Part shown: positions 8,679 to 17,516 of the stretch, one piece after another
Numbering within the stretch: the first letter of the stretch is position 1
Layout of the letters: the number at the start of each line of letters is the position of its first letter
Source of the DNA: Rhodoferax sp. TH121
GTDB taxonomy: Bacteria; Pseudomonadota; Gammaproteobacteria; Burkholderiales; Burkholderiaceae_C
Direction of reading: 5' to 3'
NCBI RefSeq assembly: GCF_002251855.1
Contig: NZ_NOXW01000019.1
Coordinates: 62,001 to 126,000, forward strand
Length of the DNA stretch: 64,000 nucleotides
Made by a program: the position numbers and the translations under genes
The notes under the pieces: generated by a model
The model's input: only the letters and a program-made list of their open reading frames with translations
The model's database searches: none
Told to the model about the DNA's origin: nothing

Positions 8679-10355
8679 ATGCGTGAAAGTACATCCCCGT
8701 CCAGTGCGTCTGTTGCTGCTCCTCTGGGGCACGTCGATGCCTTGCCGCCCGGCGCCATGCTGGGGGAGTTCGAGGTGCAGTCGCTGTTGGGCGTGGGCGG
8801 ATTCGGCATGGTTTACCGCGGCTATGACCATACCCTGCACCGCCCGGTCGCCATCAAGGAATACATGCCCTCGGCCCTGGTCGGGCGCGACGCCAGTTTG
8901 GCGCTGACGGCTCGCTCCACGGCCGATACCCAGCCGTTTCAGACCGGTTTGCAGTCTTTCATGGATGAGGCGCGTTTGCTGGCGAGGTTTGAGCATCCCT
9001 CGCTCGTCAAGGTCTACCGGTTTTGGGAGGCCAATAACACGGCCTACATGGCCATGCCGCTTTATGAGGGGATGACCCTCAAAGAGGCTCGTCGCCGCAT
9101 GAGTGGTCCCCCGCCGGAGACTTGGTTGCGCCAGGTGCTGTGGTCGGTGCTGGAGGCGTTGCGCGTGCTGCATGACAACGCCATGCTGCACCGCGATGTG
9201 TCTCCCGACAATATTTTTCTGCAGGATGTTGGGCCGCCCGTACTTCTGGATTTGGGCGCAGCCAGACGTGCGATTCTGGACAGCAGCCATAAACACACGG
9301 CCATTCTGAAGGTCAACTACGCGCCGATTGAGCAGTACGCTGATGCGCCCGACCTGCGCGAGGGCCCCTGGACCGATCTGTATGCGCTGGCGGCGGTGGT
9401 GCATGGCTCGGTGTGCAACGAATCCCCGTTGCCCGCCACATTTAGGGTGGTGCGGGACCGCATGCCACCGTTTGCACAGGTGGCCCAGACAGCGCAGACC
9501 CACTTTGGTCAAGCCTATTCCCCCGAATTTGTCCAGACGGTGGCCCATGCCTTGGCCATAGAGCCTGACCACCGCCCGCAAAGTGTGGATGCCTTTGCCC
9601 AGGAAATGCTGCTGCAGCCGCCGTCTGACATGGCGCGGTTTGATTGGCGTGATGCCCTGGGCCCTGGTGTGACCCTGGACACTGACGCACCACCTGCAAA
9701 TACCCCCACCACAGCCTTGCTGACCACACAGCCCGCACCACAACCGCGGACCCAATCCTTGGCGGCCAAGCGCCGTCGCCGGGAGGCTCGAGATGACAAG
9801 ACCGCGCGCAGGCCACACGGCAAACACGATGCAGCAAAGCGCAAAACCCGGGCTTCTGCTTCCGCCAATTGGGTACTTGGCGGAGTCTTGGCCTTGGTTG
9901 CCTTGTTGCTGCTTGTTAGTGCTTACTTGGCTCTACGCAAGCCTTCTGCGGTGCTGGACTCACGGCCCCCGATGCCGGAGGCCAGTGTATTGACGCCGGC
10001 CCCCGAGGTGACGCCGCCTTCGGCTGCCAGTTCGGCGCCCGCCAGCCCCGCTGTGCAAGCTATCTCGCTGCCGCCCAAGCCCAACCTGCCCAAACCGGTT
10101 CCCTCCACACCGGAAAAGCCAGCCTCTGCCGGGCCAGGCAAACCTGTCAGAGCGGAAGTCCGTCCGGCGGTACCCGCAGCCTCTGTCCCGACAGAGGCGG
10201 CTGCGCCGTTGGAGTTGTGCCCCAATGCCAGCATCTGGACGCGCAGCATGTGTGTTTACCAAGAGTGTCAGAAACCGGAATACGCTCAGTTGCCGGTATG
10301 TATCGCGGATCGCAAGCGCTGGGAGAGCCAGAATAACAGAGCCTCGAGTCCCTGA
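8679..10355 (+). CDS. Membrane-anchored Ser/Thr protein kinase
   Basis: 558 residues from ATG 8679; an upstream in-frame ATG at 8577 would leave 5 bp to the divergent rlmJ start and adds sequence without protein character. The Hanks-type kinase domain has a glycine loop (GVGGFGMVYRG, about 38), VAIKEY, the catalytic loop HRDVSPDN (about 170) and DLGA in place of DFG. A Lys/Arg-rich tract precedes one membrane helix (about 397-420). Beyond it lie a Pro/Ala linker and a C-terminal module with four cysteines (LCPN, SMCVYQECQ, LPVC), presumably periplasmic. Target and signal unknown. Confidence 0.85.
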   Translation: MRESTSPSSASVAAPLGHVDALPPGAMLGEFEVQSLLGVGGFGMVYRGYDHTLHRPVAIKEYMPSALVGRDASLALTARSTADTQPFQTGLQSFMDEARLLARFEHPSLVKVYRFWEANNTAYMAMPLYEGMTLKEARRRMSGPPPETWLRQVLWSVLEALRVLHDNAMLHRDVSPDNIFLQDVGPPVLLDLGAARRAILDSSHKHTAILKVNYAPIEQYADAPDLREGPWTDLYALAAVVHGSVCNESPLPATFRVVRDRMPPFAQVAQTAQTHFGQAYSPEFVQTVAHALAIEPDHRPQSVDAFAQEMLLQPPSDMARFDWRDALGPGVTLDTDAPPANTPTTALLTTQPAPQPRTQSLAAKRRRREARDDKTARRPHGKHDAAKRKTRASASANWVLGGVLALVALLLLVSAYLALRKPSAVLDSRPPMPEASVLTPAPEVTPPSAASSAPASPAVQAISLPPKPNLPKPVPSTPEKPASAGPGKPVRAEVRPAVPAASVPTEAAAPLELCPNASIWTRSMCVYQECQKPEYAQLPVCIADRKRWESQNNRASSP

Positions 10356-10367
10356 GTGGCGCAGGAT

Positions 10368-10395
10368 TTGGGTTTTTCCTGTTTATTTGTATAAT
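10368..10395 (+). promoter_or_regulatory. Sigma-70 promoter of rplM-rpsI
   Basis: TTGGGT (10368-10373), 16-bp spacer, perfect TATAAT (10390-10395). It lies about 155 bp before rplM, leaving a long leader. Confidence 0.75.
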
Positions 10396-10400
10396 CGCGG

Positions 10401-10482
10401 GCTTCGCAGCGCTTTAGCGGTTCCGCGGCGAAGTCATTTCTTAAGGCTCCTTGAAGGAGTTTTCAGAATGTTCCCCACCTAA
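10401..10482 (+). promoter_or_regulatory. Structured rplM leader with a 4-codon upstream ORF
   Basis: The leader holds a CTTCGC...GCGAAG helix (10402-10433) and a CTCCT-TGA-AGGAG hairpin (about 10448-10460) followed by TTTT. Right after it comes ATGTTCCCCACCTAA (10468-10482), encoding MFPT, with AGGAG 8 nt before its ATG. This could be an L13 autoregulatory or attenuation leader; function is inferred only from position. Confidence 0.45.
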
Positions 10483-10551
10483 GAGATTCCCACTAGAGGA
10501 ACGCCGACCGTGGAAAAGAACCCACCAAACCCACTCCTTTTAGGAAATCTC

Positions 10552-11022
10552 ATGTCTACTTTCAGCGCAAAACCCGCTGAGGTCGTGCACGAGTGGTTTG
10601 TGATTGACGCGACCGACAAGGTCCTCGGACGAGTAGCCAGCGAAGTTGCTCTCCGTTTGCGCGGCAAACACAAGGCCATTTACACGCCTCACGTCGATAC
10701 CGGTGACTTCATCGTCATCATCAACGCATCCCAGTTGCGTGTCACCGGCGCCAAGCCGATTGACAAGGTGTACTACCGTCACTCCGGTTACCCCGGCGGC
10801 ATCACTGCCACCAACTTCCGTGACATGCAAGCCAAGCACCCTGGCCGCGCTTTGGAAAAAGCCGTCAAAGGTATGCTGCCCAAGGGTCCCCTGGGTTACG
10901 CCATGATCAAGAAGCTCAAGGTTTACGGTGGTGCTGAGCATCCCCACACAGCCCAGCAGCCCAAGGTTCTGGACATTGCTGGCATTTCCAACAACGCTGT
11001 GAAACGTGAGGCAGCCCAATGA
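10552..11022 (+). CDS. rplM: 50S ribosomal protein L13
   Basis: 156 residues, with the family core [19 protein letters not shown], the [12 protein letters not shown] motif and a MLPKGPLG segment. Start 10552 is preceded by TAGGA. It is about 14 residues longer than the 142-residue norm, through a C-terminal tail ([19 protein letters not shown]). Its stop overlaps the rpsI start (ATGA at 11019), the classic L13-S9 operon. Confidence 0.96.
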   Translation: MSTFSAKPAEVVHEWFVIDATDKVLGRVASEVALRLRGKHKAIYTPHVDTGDFIVIINASQLRVTGAKPIDKVYYRHSGYPGGITATNFRDMQAKHPGRALEKAVKGMLPKGPLGYAMIKKLKVYGGAEHPHTAQQPKVLDIAGISNNAVKREAAQ

Positions 11023-11411
11023 TCGGTGAATGGAACAATGGCACCGGCCGTCGCAAATCCAGCGTCGCCCGCGTGTTTCTGAAAAAAGGCTCCGGCCAAA
11101 TCGTGGTGAATGGCAAGGCAATCGAAAAGTTCTTCGGTCGCGCAACCTCCATCATGATCTGCAAACAGCCCCTGTTGTTGACCAACCACGCTGAAACGTT
11201 TGACATCATGGTCAATGTGGCTGGCGGTGGTGAGTCCGGCCAGGCTGGTGCAACCCGCCACGGCATCACCCGCGCCTTGATCGACTACGACGCTACTCTC
11301 AAGCCCGTCTTGAGCCAGGCTGGCTTCGTGACTCGTGATGCACGTGAAGTCGAACGTAAGAAGGTCGGCTTCCACGGCGCTCGCCGTCGCAAGCAGTTCT
11401 CCAAGCGTTAA
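11019..11411 (+). CDS. rpsI: 30S ribosomal protein S9
   Basis: 130 residues, normal length. The family features [35 protein letters not shown] and the basic C-terminal [11 protein letters not shown], which reaches the ribosomal P site, are all present. Translationally coupled to rplM by a 4-nt overlap; a strong terminator follows. Confidence 0.97.
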   Translation: MIGEWNNGTGRRKSSVARVFLKKGSGQIVVNGKAIEKFFGRATSIMICKQPLLLTNHAETFDIMVNVAGGGESGQAGATRHGITRALIDYDATLKPVLSQAGFVTRDAREVERKKVGFHGARRRKQFSKR

Positions 11412-11438
11412 TCGCTGGCAACGACTCGTTGCAATTGC

Positions 11439-11476
11439 AAAAGCCGCCAAGGTGCAAATCTTGGCGGCTTTTCTTT
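11439..11476 (+). terminator. rplM-rpsI terminator
   Basis: AAAAGCCGCCAAG (11439-11451) pairs perfectly with CTTGGCGGCTTTT (11460-11472), 8-nt loop, T-rich tail. Confidence 0.88.
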
Positions 11477-11500
11477 TGGGGCTGCTAGACTTCGCCCTCC

Positions 11501-12229
11501 ATGAGATTCCGCCTGCTCCGTCGTCGCCTCACCATCAGCGCCCCTCGCATGGCCGTGCGCAGCGCTTTGCCTTGGCCGTTCCGCTGGGCAGTTCTGGCGA
11601 TCGTGTTGGGTTTTTGTGCAGCGATCGGCTTGTGGGCGTTTGAGTTCGGCAAAGACATTGCCGGGCTGGAAAAGGGCTCCAAAGAAGAGCTATTGCAGCT
11701 CAGAGCGGAGGTCACAGCCCTGCGTAGTGAATTGGTCAACGTGAAGGCCGAGCGTGATGAGGCCCAGTCGGTCGCCAACACGGCAGGTACCCTGGTAACG
11801 GCGGAAAAAGCCTCACACGAAAAACTGTTGGCCCAGGTCAAGCAGCTAGAGGCGGATAACCGGTTGTTGCGTGATGACTTGGGCTTTTTCGAAAAGTTGA
11901 TTCCCGCGGGGTCAGTGGAGGGCCTTGCAATACGGGGGTTGCAGGCTGAGTTGATTGCCTCGACGACGCTAAAATGGCAAGCGCTGGTGATGCAGCCGGG
12001 TCGCAACACGCAAGAGTTCAATGGTCGTTTGGAAATCACTTTTGCGGGCACGGTGAATGGCAAACCCTGGACTTCCACATTGCCTGACGGGCCCATGCCC
12101 ATCAAGGTCAAGCAGTACGGTCGTATGGAGGGCGAGTTGGCGCTTCCTCCTCAGGTCATTGTCAAAAGTGTCTCGGCGCGGGTTCTTGAGGGTGCGGTTG
12201 TTCGTGCGACCCAGTCCATCAAGCTGTAA
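11501..12229 (+). CDS. Coiled-coil inner-membrane protein, DUF6776-like
   Basis: 242 residues. A basic N-terminus is followed by one membrane helix (about residues 28-48, WAVLAIVLGFCAAIGLWAF), a long coiled coil (about 55-130) and a beta-rich C-terminal domain (LEITFAGTVNGKPWT, PIKVKQYGRMEGEL). Layout suggests an anchored protein with a periplasmic domain. It lies 18 bp before the bactofilin gene, so the two may form a scaffold pair in the envelope. The family name is from memory; the function is unknown. Confidence 0.65.
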   Translation: MRFRLLRRRLTISAPRMAVRSALPWPFRWAVLAIVLGFCAAIGLWAFEFGKDIAGLEKGSKEELLQLRAEVTALRSELVNVKAERDEAQSVANTAGTLVTAEKASHEKLLAQVKQLEADNRLLRDDLGFFEKLIPAGSVEGLAIRGLQAELIASTTLKWQALVMQPGRNTQEFNGRLEITFAGTVNGKPWTSTLPDGPMPIKVKQYGRMEGELALPPQVIVKSVSARVLEGAVVRATQSIKL

Positions 12230-12247
12230 TGTTTACAGAGGTTCACC

Positions 12248-12643
12248 ATGTTCAATAAGAAGAAGCAGCCCCCGATCAAAAGCCTGATCGCCGAAGGTAC
12301 CCAGATAGAAGGCAATATGACCTTCTCAGAAGGTCTGCGTGTTGACGGCAGCATCATTGGTAATGTCCTTGCCAGTGAGGGCGGAGCTAGCATCCTCGTG
12401 ATTTCCGATTCTGCGAGCATCACTGGCGAAATCTCGGCCGACCATATCATTGTCAACGGCACTGTGAAGGGGCCCATCCACGCACGACACATGCTGGAGT
12501 TGCAGCCTAAGGCCCGTATCGAAGGCGATGTGGAGTATGCAGCGTTGGAAATGCACCAAGGCGCCCTGATTGCCGGCCAGCTTCGCCCGATGCTGGGTAC
12601 CGAAGAAAAACCCACACTGAAACTAGCGGCAAATAACCAGTAA
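12248..12643 (+). CDS. Bactofilin (polymer-forming cytoskeletal protein)
   Basis: 131 residues. A short polar N-terminus (MFNKKKQPPIKSLIAEGT) precedes a right-handed beta-helix with repeating GNMTF, GLRVDGSIIGNV, ASITGEI, GTVKGPI and GDVEYAALEMHQGALIAGQL turns. Bactofilins polymerise without nucleotide and localise cell-wall enzymes or polar structures. The coiled-coil membrane protein lies just upstream and erpA downstream. Confidence 0.88.
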   Translation: MFNKKKQPPIKSLIAEGTQIEGNMTFSEGLRVDGSIIGNVLASEGGASILVISDSASITGEISADHIIVNGTVKGPIHARHMLELQPKARIEGDVEYAALEMHQGALIAGQLRPMLGTEEKPTLKLAANNQ

Positions 12644-12704
12644 GAGAATTCCCGAGCGGATTCCTGTACTATTTGCCCCATCCTGATTGAGACCGGAGTG
12701 TTCC

Positions 12705-13070
12705 ATGAGCGCCGTTGCTGAAAATATCCAAACCGAAATGCCTGCCCCCATCCTGTTCACCGACAGCGCCGCTGCCAAGGTGGCAGATCTGATTGCGGAA
12801 GAGGGCAACCCAGACCTGAAACTGCGCGTCTTTGTGCAAGGCGGTGGCTGCTCTGGTTTTCAGTATGGTTTCACGTTTGATGAAATCACCAACGAAGACG
12901 ACACCACCATGACCAAAAATGGTGTTTCCCTGTTGATTGATGCGATGAGCTACCAGTACCTGGTGGGCGCCGAGATTGATTACAAGGAAGACCTGCAAGG
13001 TGCGCAGTTCGTGATCAAAAATCCAAACGCCACGACGACCTGTGGTTGTGGCTCGTCGTTTTCGACCTGA
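12705..13070 (+). CDS. erpA: Iron-sulfur cluster insertion protein ErpA
   Basis: 121-residue A-type Fe-S carrier with the three conserved cysteines in [11 protein letters not shown] and [10 protein letters not shown]. ErpA delivers clusters to enzymes including isoprenoid-pathway IspG/IspH in the cytoplasm. The start at 12705 follows GGAG; the N-terminal [13 protein letters not shown] leader is typical of betaproteobacterial ErpA. Convergent with anmK, 15 bp apart. Confidence 0.92.
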   Translation: MSAVAENIQTEMPAPILFTDSAAAKVADLIAEEGNPDLKLRVFVQGGGCSGFQYGFTFDEITNEDDTTMTKNGVSLLIDAMSYQYLVGAEIDYKEDLQGAQFVIKNPNATTTCGCGSSFST

Positions 13071-13085
13071 GTGTTGTGGCCCTGC

Positions 13086-14201
13086 TCAGGCAGGGTAAAT
13101 TGCACCGAGTATGCGGGCGCCTTGGGCGCCCGTTACTTTTGGCAGGCTCGCTGTTTGGCGCAAGCATGCTTGTTGGGCCAGCCAGGCAAATGCCGTGGCT
13201 TCCACCTGCAAGGGCGGCAGCCCCCGGACATCGGAGGACTGCACCTGACAGTCTGGGAGGTGGTGCGCCAAGCGCTGCATCAAATGGGTGTTCAAGGCAC
13301 CGCCGCCGCACACAATGAGTACGCGGCACGCCGGCGCCATGGTGCGCAGGGCTTGGGCGCAGGATTGGGCGGTCAGCTCGGCGAGGGTGGCCTGCACGTC
13401 CTGGGGGGGCAGTGCCGCGAATAGGTGCAGGTGCTGCGCCAGCCAAGGGGCGTTGAACAAATCACGGCCAGTGCTTTTGGGCGGTGGTTTCGCAAAAAAA
13501 GGCTCGCTGAGCAAGGTGGTCAGCAAGGGTTGGTTGATTTGCCCGCTGGCAGCCCATTGCCCCGCGTCGTCATAGGTCTGCCCGGTGTGGTGGTGGCACC
13601 AGCCATCCATCAGAGCGTTGCCAGGGCCGCAGTCAAACCCCAGGACTGGTGTGTTGGGAGCCGGATCCAGGATCGTGATGTTGGAGATGCCTCCGATATT
13701 CAGGACCGCCAGCGTTGTCTCTGCTTGGCCGAAAAATGCGTGGTGAAAAGGTGGCACCAGCGGTGCGCCTTGGCCGCCTGCCGCAACATCCCGGCTGCGG
13801 AAATCAGCCACCACATCGATGCCACACAGCTCGGCGAGCAAGGCTGGCTGGTTGAGCTGCAAGGTGTAGCCCGTGCCATCAAACTCTTGGGGGCGGTGGC
13901 GAACGGTTTGCCCGTGGGCACCAATGGCCCGCACTGCGGTGGGCGCGGTGTGGCTGCTGGACAGCAGGGCTTGGACCACCCCCGCATAGCTGTGCGCCAA
14001 GGCATTGCCCGCCAGCGCAGCGCGGTGCAACTCATCGGAACCGCTGCTGTTCAGTGCCAGCAATTCGGCGCGCAGCTCTGGCGGAAAGGGGGCGCTGCAG
14101 TGCTGCAGCACACGCATCTGCCCTGCAGTGAAATCCGCCAACACGCCGTCCACGCCGTCCAGCGATGTGCCGGACATCAGCCCAATGTAAAGCTCGGACA
14201 C
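13086..14201 (-). CDS. anmK: Anhydro-N-acetylmuramic acid kinase
   Basis: 371 residues. The N-terminal ATP-binding motif IGLMSGTSLDGVDGVLADF and later GAHGQTVRH, NIGGISNIT and DCGPGNALMD are those of AnmK. It phosphorylates and hydrolytically opens 1,6-anhydro-MurNAc during peptidoglycan recycling. It is 11 bp downstream of the M23 peptidase gene on the same strand, so a murein-turnover operon is likely. Confidence 0.95.
   Translation of the reverse strand: MSELYIGLMSGTSLDGVDGVLADFTAGQMRVLQHCSAPFPPELRAELLALNSSGSDELHRAALAGNALAHSYAGVVQALLSSSHTAPTAVRAIGAHGQTVRHRPQEFDGTGYTLQLNQPALLAELCGIDVVADFRSRDVAAGGQGAPLVPPFHHAFFGQAETTLAVLNIGGISNITILDPAPNTPVLGFDCGPGNALMDGWCHHHTGQTYDDAGQWAASGQINQPLLTTLLSEPFFAKPPPKSTGRDLFNAPWLAQHLHLFAALPPQDVQATLAELTAQSCAQALRTMAPACRVLIVCGGGALNTHLMQRLAHHLPDCQVQSSDVRGLPPLQVEATAFAWLAQQACLRQTASLPKVTGAQGARILGAIYPA
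13114..13140 (+). terminator. Possible erpA terminator inside the anmK 3' end
   Basis: CGGGCGCC-TTG-GGCGCCCG followed by TTACTTTT on the plus strand. It overlaps the anmK coding end, so coding constraint may explain part of it. Confidence 0.45.
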
Positions 14202-14212
14202 GGAGGGCTTGC

Positions 14213-15577
14213 TTACTCCGCGCTGGCCAGGCTGACCTGGGCGGCAGCGCTAAGCTGGGCGCGAACCTGGGCGGCAGCCTTGTCGAACAGCGGCTTGGCG
14301 GACGCGGTGACCGGGATCGATTCGCTCTGGCGGGCGATGGTCAGGGGATCATGGTGCACGCCGTTGACGCGGAACTCAAAGTGCAGGTGCGGACCCGTCG
14401 CCCAACCGGTAGAGCCCACGGCGCCAATATTCTGGCCCTGGCTGACGGCTTGCCCTTTTTTGACAGCAATGCGGCTCAAATGGGCGTACACCGTGGTCTG
14501 GTTGTTGCGGTGCTTGACCATCACGACATTGCCAAAGCCGTTCTGCACGCCTGCAAAATCAACGACACCATCACCCACCGTGCGCACTGGCGTGCCGGTT
14601 GCTGCGGCGTAATCCACGCCCAGATGGGCGCGCCATTTTTGCAGGATGGGGTGAAAGCGCATTTTGAAGCCGCTGCTCACGCGCGAAAACTCCATGGGCG
14701 ACGCCAAGAATGCGCGGCGCAGGCTATCACCATCCAGTGTGTAATAGCCGCCCTTGCTCGCTTCTGCGGCAGTGGGCTCGCGGAACCACATGGCCTGGTG
14801 GGCCTTGCCGGCATTCACAAACTCGGCGCTCAGTACACGGCCGGAGCGCAGAGGCTCGCCATCGCCCTCCAGCGTTTCGTAAACCACTGAGAAGCGGTCC
14901 CCTTTGCGCAGGGCGCGGTGAAAGTCGATGTCACCCGAGAAGATCTCGGCCAGCTGCACCGCAATGGCGTCCGGCAGGCGTGCGTCGTCGGTGGCGGCAA
15001 ACAGCGAGGTCTGGATCACACCACCGCCCAAGCGGGTAGAGGCCACCAGGGGCAGGGTTTCCAATTGGGCCGTGAAATCCGTGCCTTGCTTGCGGATGCT
15101 CAGGCGCTTGAAGGTGCCGTCGTCCATCGGACTCCAGCGTGCGGTCAGGCTCAGCAGTGACTGTTGGCCATCCACCTCCACCGTGACATTGCGGCCTGCG
15201 CGGCCCAGCAAGACTTGCTGTACTTGGCTGTTGGTGCGCAAAAACGCGGCGGCGGCAGGGTCAAACACGCCCAAGCGTTTGAGCAGGCTGTCCGCAGTGT
15301 CGGTGGAGCGTGTGAGCTCGGATCGGTACAAAGGCGTTGCGGGCAGGGCCGACAAGGTGGTCTCGGGCAGTACCAACTGCAGGGGAATGGACTCGACCAC
15401 GGTGCGCACCGGCAAGTCGGCTGCATCCGGCGCCAGATTCGCGACCGCGAAGGTGGCACCCGTGCCGCCGACCAACAGGGCGGCAACGACGGCGGTGATG
15501 CGTTTGGGATGGCGTTCAGTCAGGTCGCGGGCAAAGGCAAGACAAGTCTCTACGGCCTGGATCAATCCGTGTTTCAA
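14213..15577 (-). CDS. M23-family murein endopeptidase (MepM-like)
   Basis: 454 residues from a TTG at 15577 with GGAG nine bases upstream; a GTG at 15637 would add 20 residues but lacks a ribosome-binding site. One membrane helix lies near residues 28-50. The C-terminal LytM domain has HLGVDYAAATGTPV and TGPHLHFEFRVNG, which carry the zinc ligands, after an OapA-like or LysM-like middle region. It cleaves peptidoglycan cross-links in the periplasm. Co-oriented with anmK and divergent from tyrS. Confidence 0.85.
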   Translation of the reverse strand: MKHGLIQAVETCLAFARDLTERHPKRITAVVAALLVGGTGATFAVANLAPDAADLPVRTVVESIPLQLVLPETTLSALPATPLYRSELTRSTDTADSLLKRLGVFDPAAAAFLRTNSQVQQVLLGRAGRNVTVEVDGQQSLLSLTARWSPMDDGTFKRLSIRKQGTDFTAQLETLPLVASTRLGGGVIQTSLFAATDDARLPDAIAVQLAEIFSGDIDFHRALRKGDRFSVVYETLEGDGEPLRSGRVLSAEFVNAGKAHQAMWFREPTAAEASKGGYYTLDGDSLRRAFLASPMEFSRVSSGFKMRFHPILQKWRAHLGVDYAAATGTPVRTVGDGVVDFAGVQNGFGNVVMVKHRNNQTTVYAHLSRIAVKKGQAVSQGQNIGAVGSTGWATGPHLHFEFRVNGVHHDPLTIARQSESIPVTASAKPLFDKAAAQVRAQLSAAAQVSLASAE

Positions 15578-15699
15578 AATCTGGAACTCCGATGGATGGG
15601 GCGGCCCGACTAAAATCCAGCCGCTGGCAACGAACACGTTGCAGGAGAGAGCCCGCAGTATAGCGGTCGCATACCCCCCGGCAACGAGAAAAAACCCTT

Positions 15700-16944
15700 A
15701 TGAATCAAGCCTTAAGCCCCCAATTAGTTGTAAGCGATCGTGTCCGCGAAGCCCTGGCGGTGACCCTGCGCGGTGTGGAAGAACTGCTGCCACAAGACGA
15801 ATGGGTGAAAAAGCTCGCCAAGTCCGAAGCCACCGGCAAACCGCTGCGTATCAAGCTGGGGCTGGACCCCACCGCGCCCGACATCCACATCGGCCACACC
15901 GTGGTGCTGAACAAGATGCGGCAACTGCAAGATCTGGGCCACACGGTCATCTTTTTGATTGGTGACTTCACCAGCATGATTGGTGACCCGTCCGGCCGCA
16001 ACAGCACGCGCCCCCCGCTGACAGCCGAGCAGATCAAGCTGAATGCCGAAACCTACCGCGCCCAGGCCGACAAGATCCTGGACCCTGCCAAAACCGAGCT
16101 GCGCTACAACAGCGAGTGGAGCGACCCGCTGGGCGCGCGCGGCATGATCCAGCTGGCCAGCCGCTACACCGTGGCGCGCATGATGGAGCGCAACGACTTC
16201 CACGACCGCTTCAAGGCGGGCACGCCGATTGCTGTGCACGAGTTCCTCTACCCGCTGATGCAGGGCTACGACTCTGTGGCGCTGCAAAGCGACCTGGAGC
16301 TGGGCGGCACTGACCAGAAGTTCAACCTGCTCATGGGCCGCACGCTGCAGGCCGAGTACGGTCAGGAGCCCCAGTGCATCTTGACCATGCCCTTGCTCGA
16401 AGGCTTGGACGGCGTCGAGAAGATGTCCAAGAGCAAGAACAACTACATCGGCGTCACCGAAGAGCCCAACACCATGTTCGCCAAGGTGCTCAGCATTTCG
16501 GACGTGCTGATGTGGAAGTGGTATACCTTGCTCAGCTTCAAGCCCGAGGCTGAGATTGCGGCGCTCAAGGCCGAAGTCGATGGCGGGCGCAACCCCAAGG
16601 ACGCCAAGGTGGCCTTGGCCAAGGAAATTACGGCACGCTTCCACAGTGCCGCCGCAGCCGATGCAGCCGAGCAGGACTTCATTAACCGCAGCAAGGGTGG
16701 CATTCCGGACCAGATCGACGAAATCACCTTGCCCCTTGGCGAAGGTGGTGCAGCAGTGGGCATTGCCGCCCTGCTGAAGTCTGCGAACCTGGCCGCTTCC
16801 AGCGGCGAGGGCAACCGCCTGATCGATGGTGGCGGTGTGCGCATCGACAGCAACGTGGTCAGCGACAAGGGCCTGAAGCTGGGTGCCGGTACGTACGTGC
16901 TGCAGGTGGGCAAGCGCAAGTTTGCCCGCGTGACGCTGTCCTGA
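15700..16944 (+). CDS. tyrS: Tyrosyl-tRNA synthetase
   Basis: 414 residues. Class I signature HIGH (about 62) in [13 protein letters not shown] and KMSKS (about 241) in [21 protein letters not shown] is the tyrosine pocket. A C-terminal S4-like RNA-binding domain follows ([20 protein letters not shown]). This is the TyrRZ-like form common in proteobacteria. dtd begins 10 bp later. Confidence 0.96.
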   Translation: MNQALSPQLVVSDRVREALAVTLRGVEELLPQDEWVKKLAKSEATGKPLRIKLGLDPTAPDIHIGHTVVLNKMRQLQDLGHTVIFLIGDFTSMIGDPSGRNSTRPPLTAEQIKLNAETYRAQADKILDPAKTELRYNSEWSDPLGARGMIQLASRYTVARMMERNDFHDRFKAGTPIAVHEFLYPLMQGYDSVALQSDLELGGTDQKFNLLMGRTLQAEYGQEPQCILTMPLLEGLDGVEKMSKSKNNYIGVTEEPNTMFAKVLSISDVLMWKWYTLLSFKPEAEIAALKAEVDGGRNPKDAKVALAKEITARFHSAAAADAAEQDFINRSKGGIPDQIDEITLPLGEGGAAVGIAALLKSANLAASSGEGNRLIDGGGVRIDSNVVSDKGLKLGAGTYVLQVGKRKFARVTLS

Positions 16945-16953
16945 TTTCGCGCC

Positions 16954-17418
16954 ATGCTGGCCTTGGTGCAGCGCGTTCGCCGCGCACAGGTGGTGGTGGA
17001 CGGTGCCACGGTAGGCAAGATCGACCAGGGCCTGTTGGTGTTGGTGTGCGCCGAGCAGGGTGATACCGAGGTACAGGGCGACAAGCTGCTGGCCAAGCTG
17101 CTCAAGCTGCGCATCTTCAGCGACGCCGACGGCAAGATGAACCGCAGCGTGCAGGACCTGGACGGCGCGGGCCTGCAGGGGGGCTTGCTGATCGTGAGCC
17201 AGTTCACGCTGGCGGCCGATACCTCGGGTGGCAACCGGCCCAGCTTCAAGGGGGCTGCGGCGCCTGACGAGGGGCGGCGTTTGTACGACTACTTCGTGGC
17301 CCAGGCCCGTGCGGCACACCCCGTCGTGCAGACCGGCATTTTTGCCGCAGACATGCAGGTAGAGCTGGTCAATGACGGGCCGGTGACCATCCCGATGCGG
17401 ATTGCGCCTGTGGTTTGA
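16954..17418 (+). CDS. dtd: D-aminoacyl-tRNA deacylase
   Basis: 154 residues. Catalytic [17 protein letters not shown] and the C-terminal NDGPVTIPM (family: the Gly-cisPro chirality motif) are present. It removes D-amino acids, first described for D-Tyr, from tRNA; pairing with tyrS fits. Its TGA at 17416 is the first base of a dispersed repeat copy, so the repeat abuts the gene end exactly. Confidence 0.95.
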   Translation: MLALVQRVRRAQVVVDGATVGKIDQGLLVLVCAEQGDTEVQGDKLLAKLLKLRIFSDADGKMNRSVQDLDGAGLQGGLLIVSQFTLAADTSGGNRPSFKGAAAPDEGRRLYDYFVAQARAAHPVVQTGIFAADMQVELVNDGPVTIPMRIAPVV

Positions 17419-17476
17419 TTGCTATTAATTAAATAGCTGCCCGCGCAGTATTTACGAGGGCTGGGTCCTTAAAAAG
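17416..17476 (+). repeat. Dispersed repeat, copy 3 (after dtd)
   Basis: Best-preserved hairpin arm: GCTATT-AATTA-AATAGC (17421-17436), then TGCCCGCGCAG, ACGAGGGCT and a CCTTAAAAAG end. It starts at the dtd stop codon and may act as its 3' structure. Confidence 0.8.
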
Positions 17477-17516
17477 CTTGAAATTGGGGTGCTGGAGATG
17501 CTTTCGCTGCACCGCA

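Noticed and set aside
15724..17319. Long antisense frame over tyrS and dtd
   Set aside because: No recognisable motif, mirrors codon positions of tyrS and dtd.
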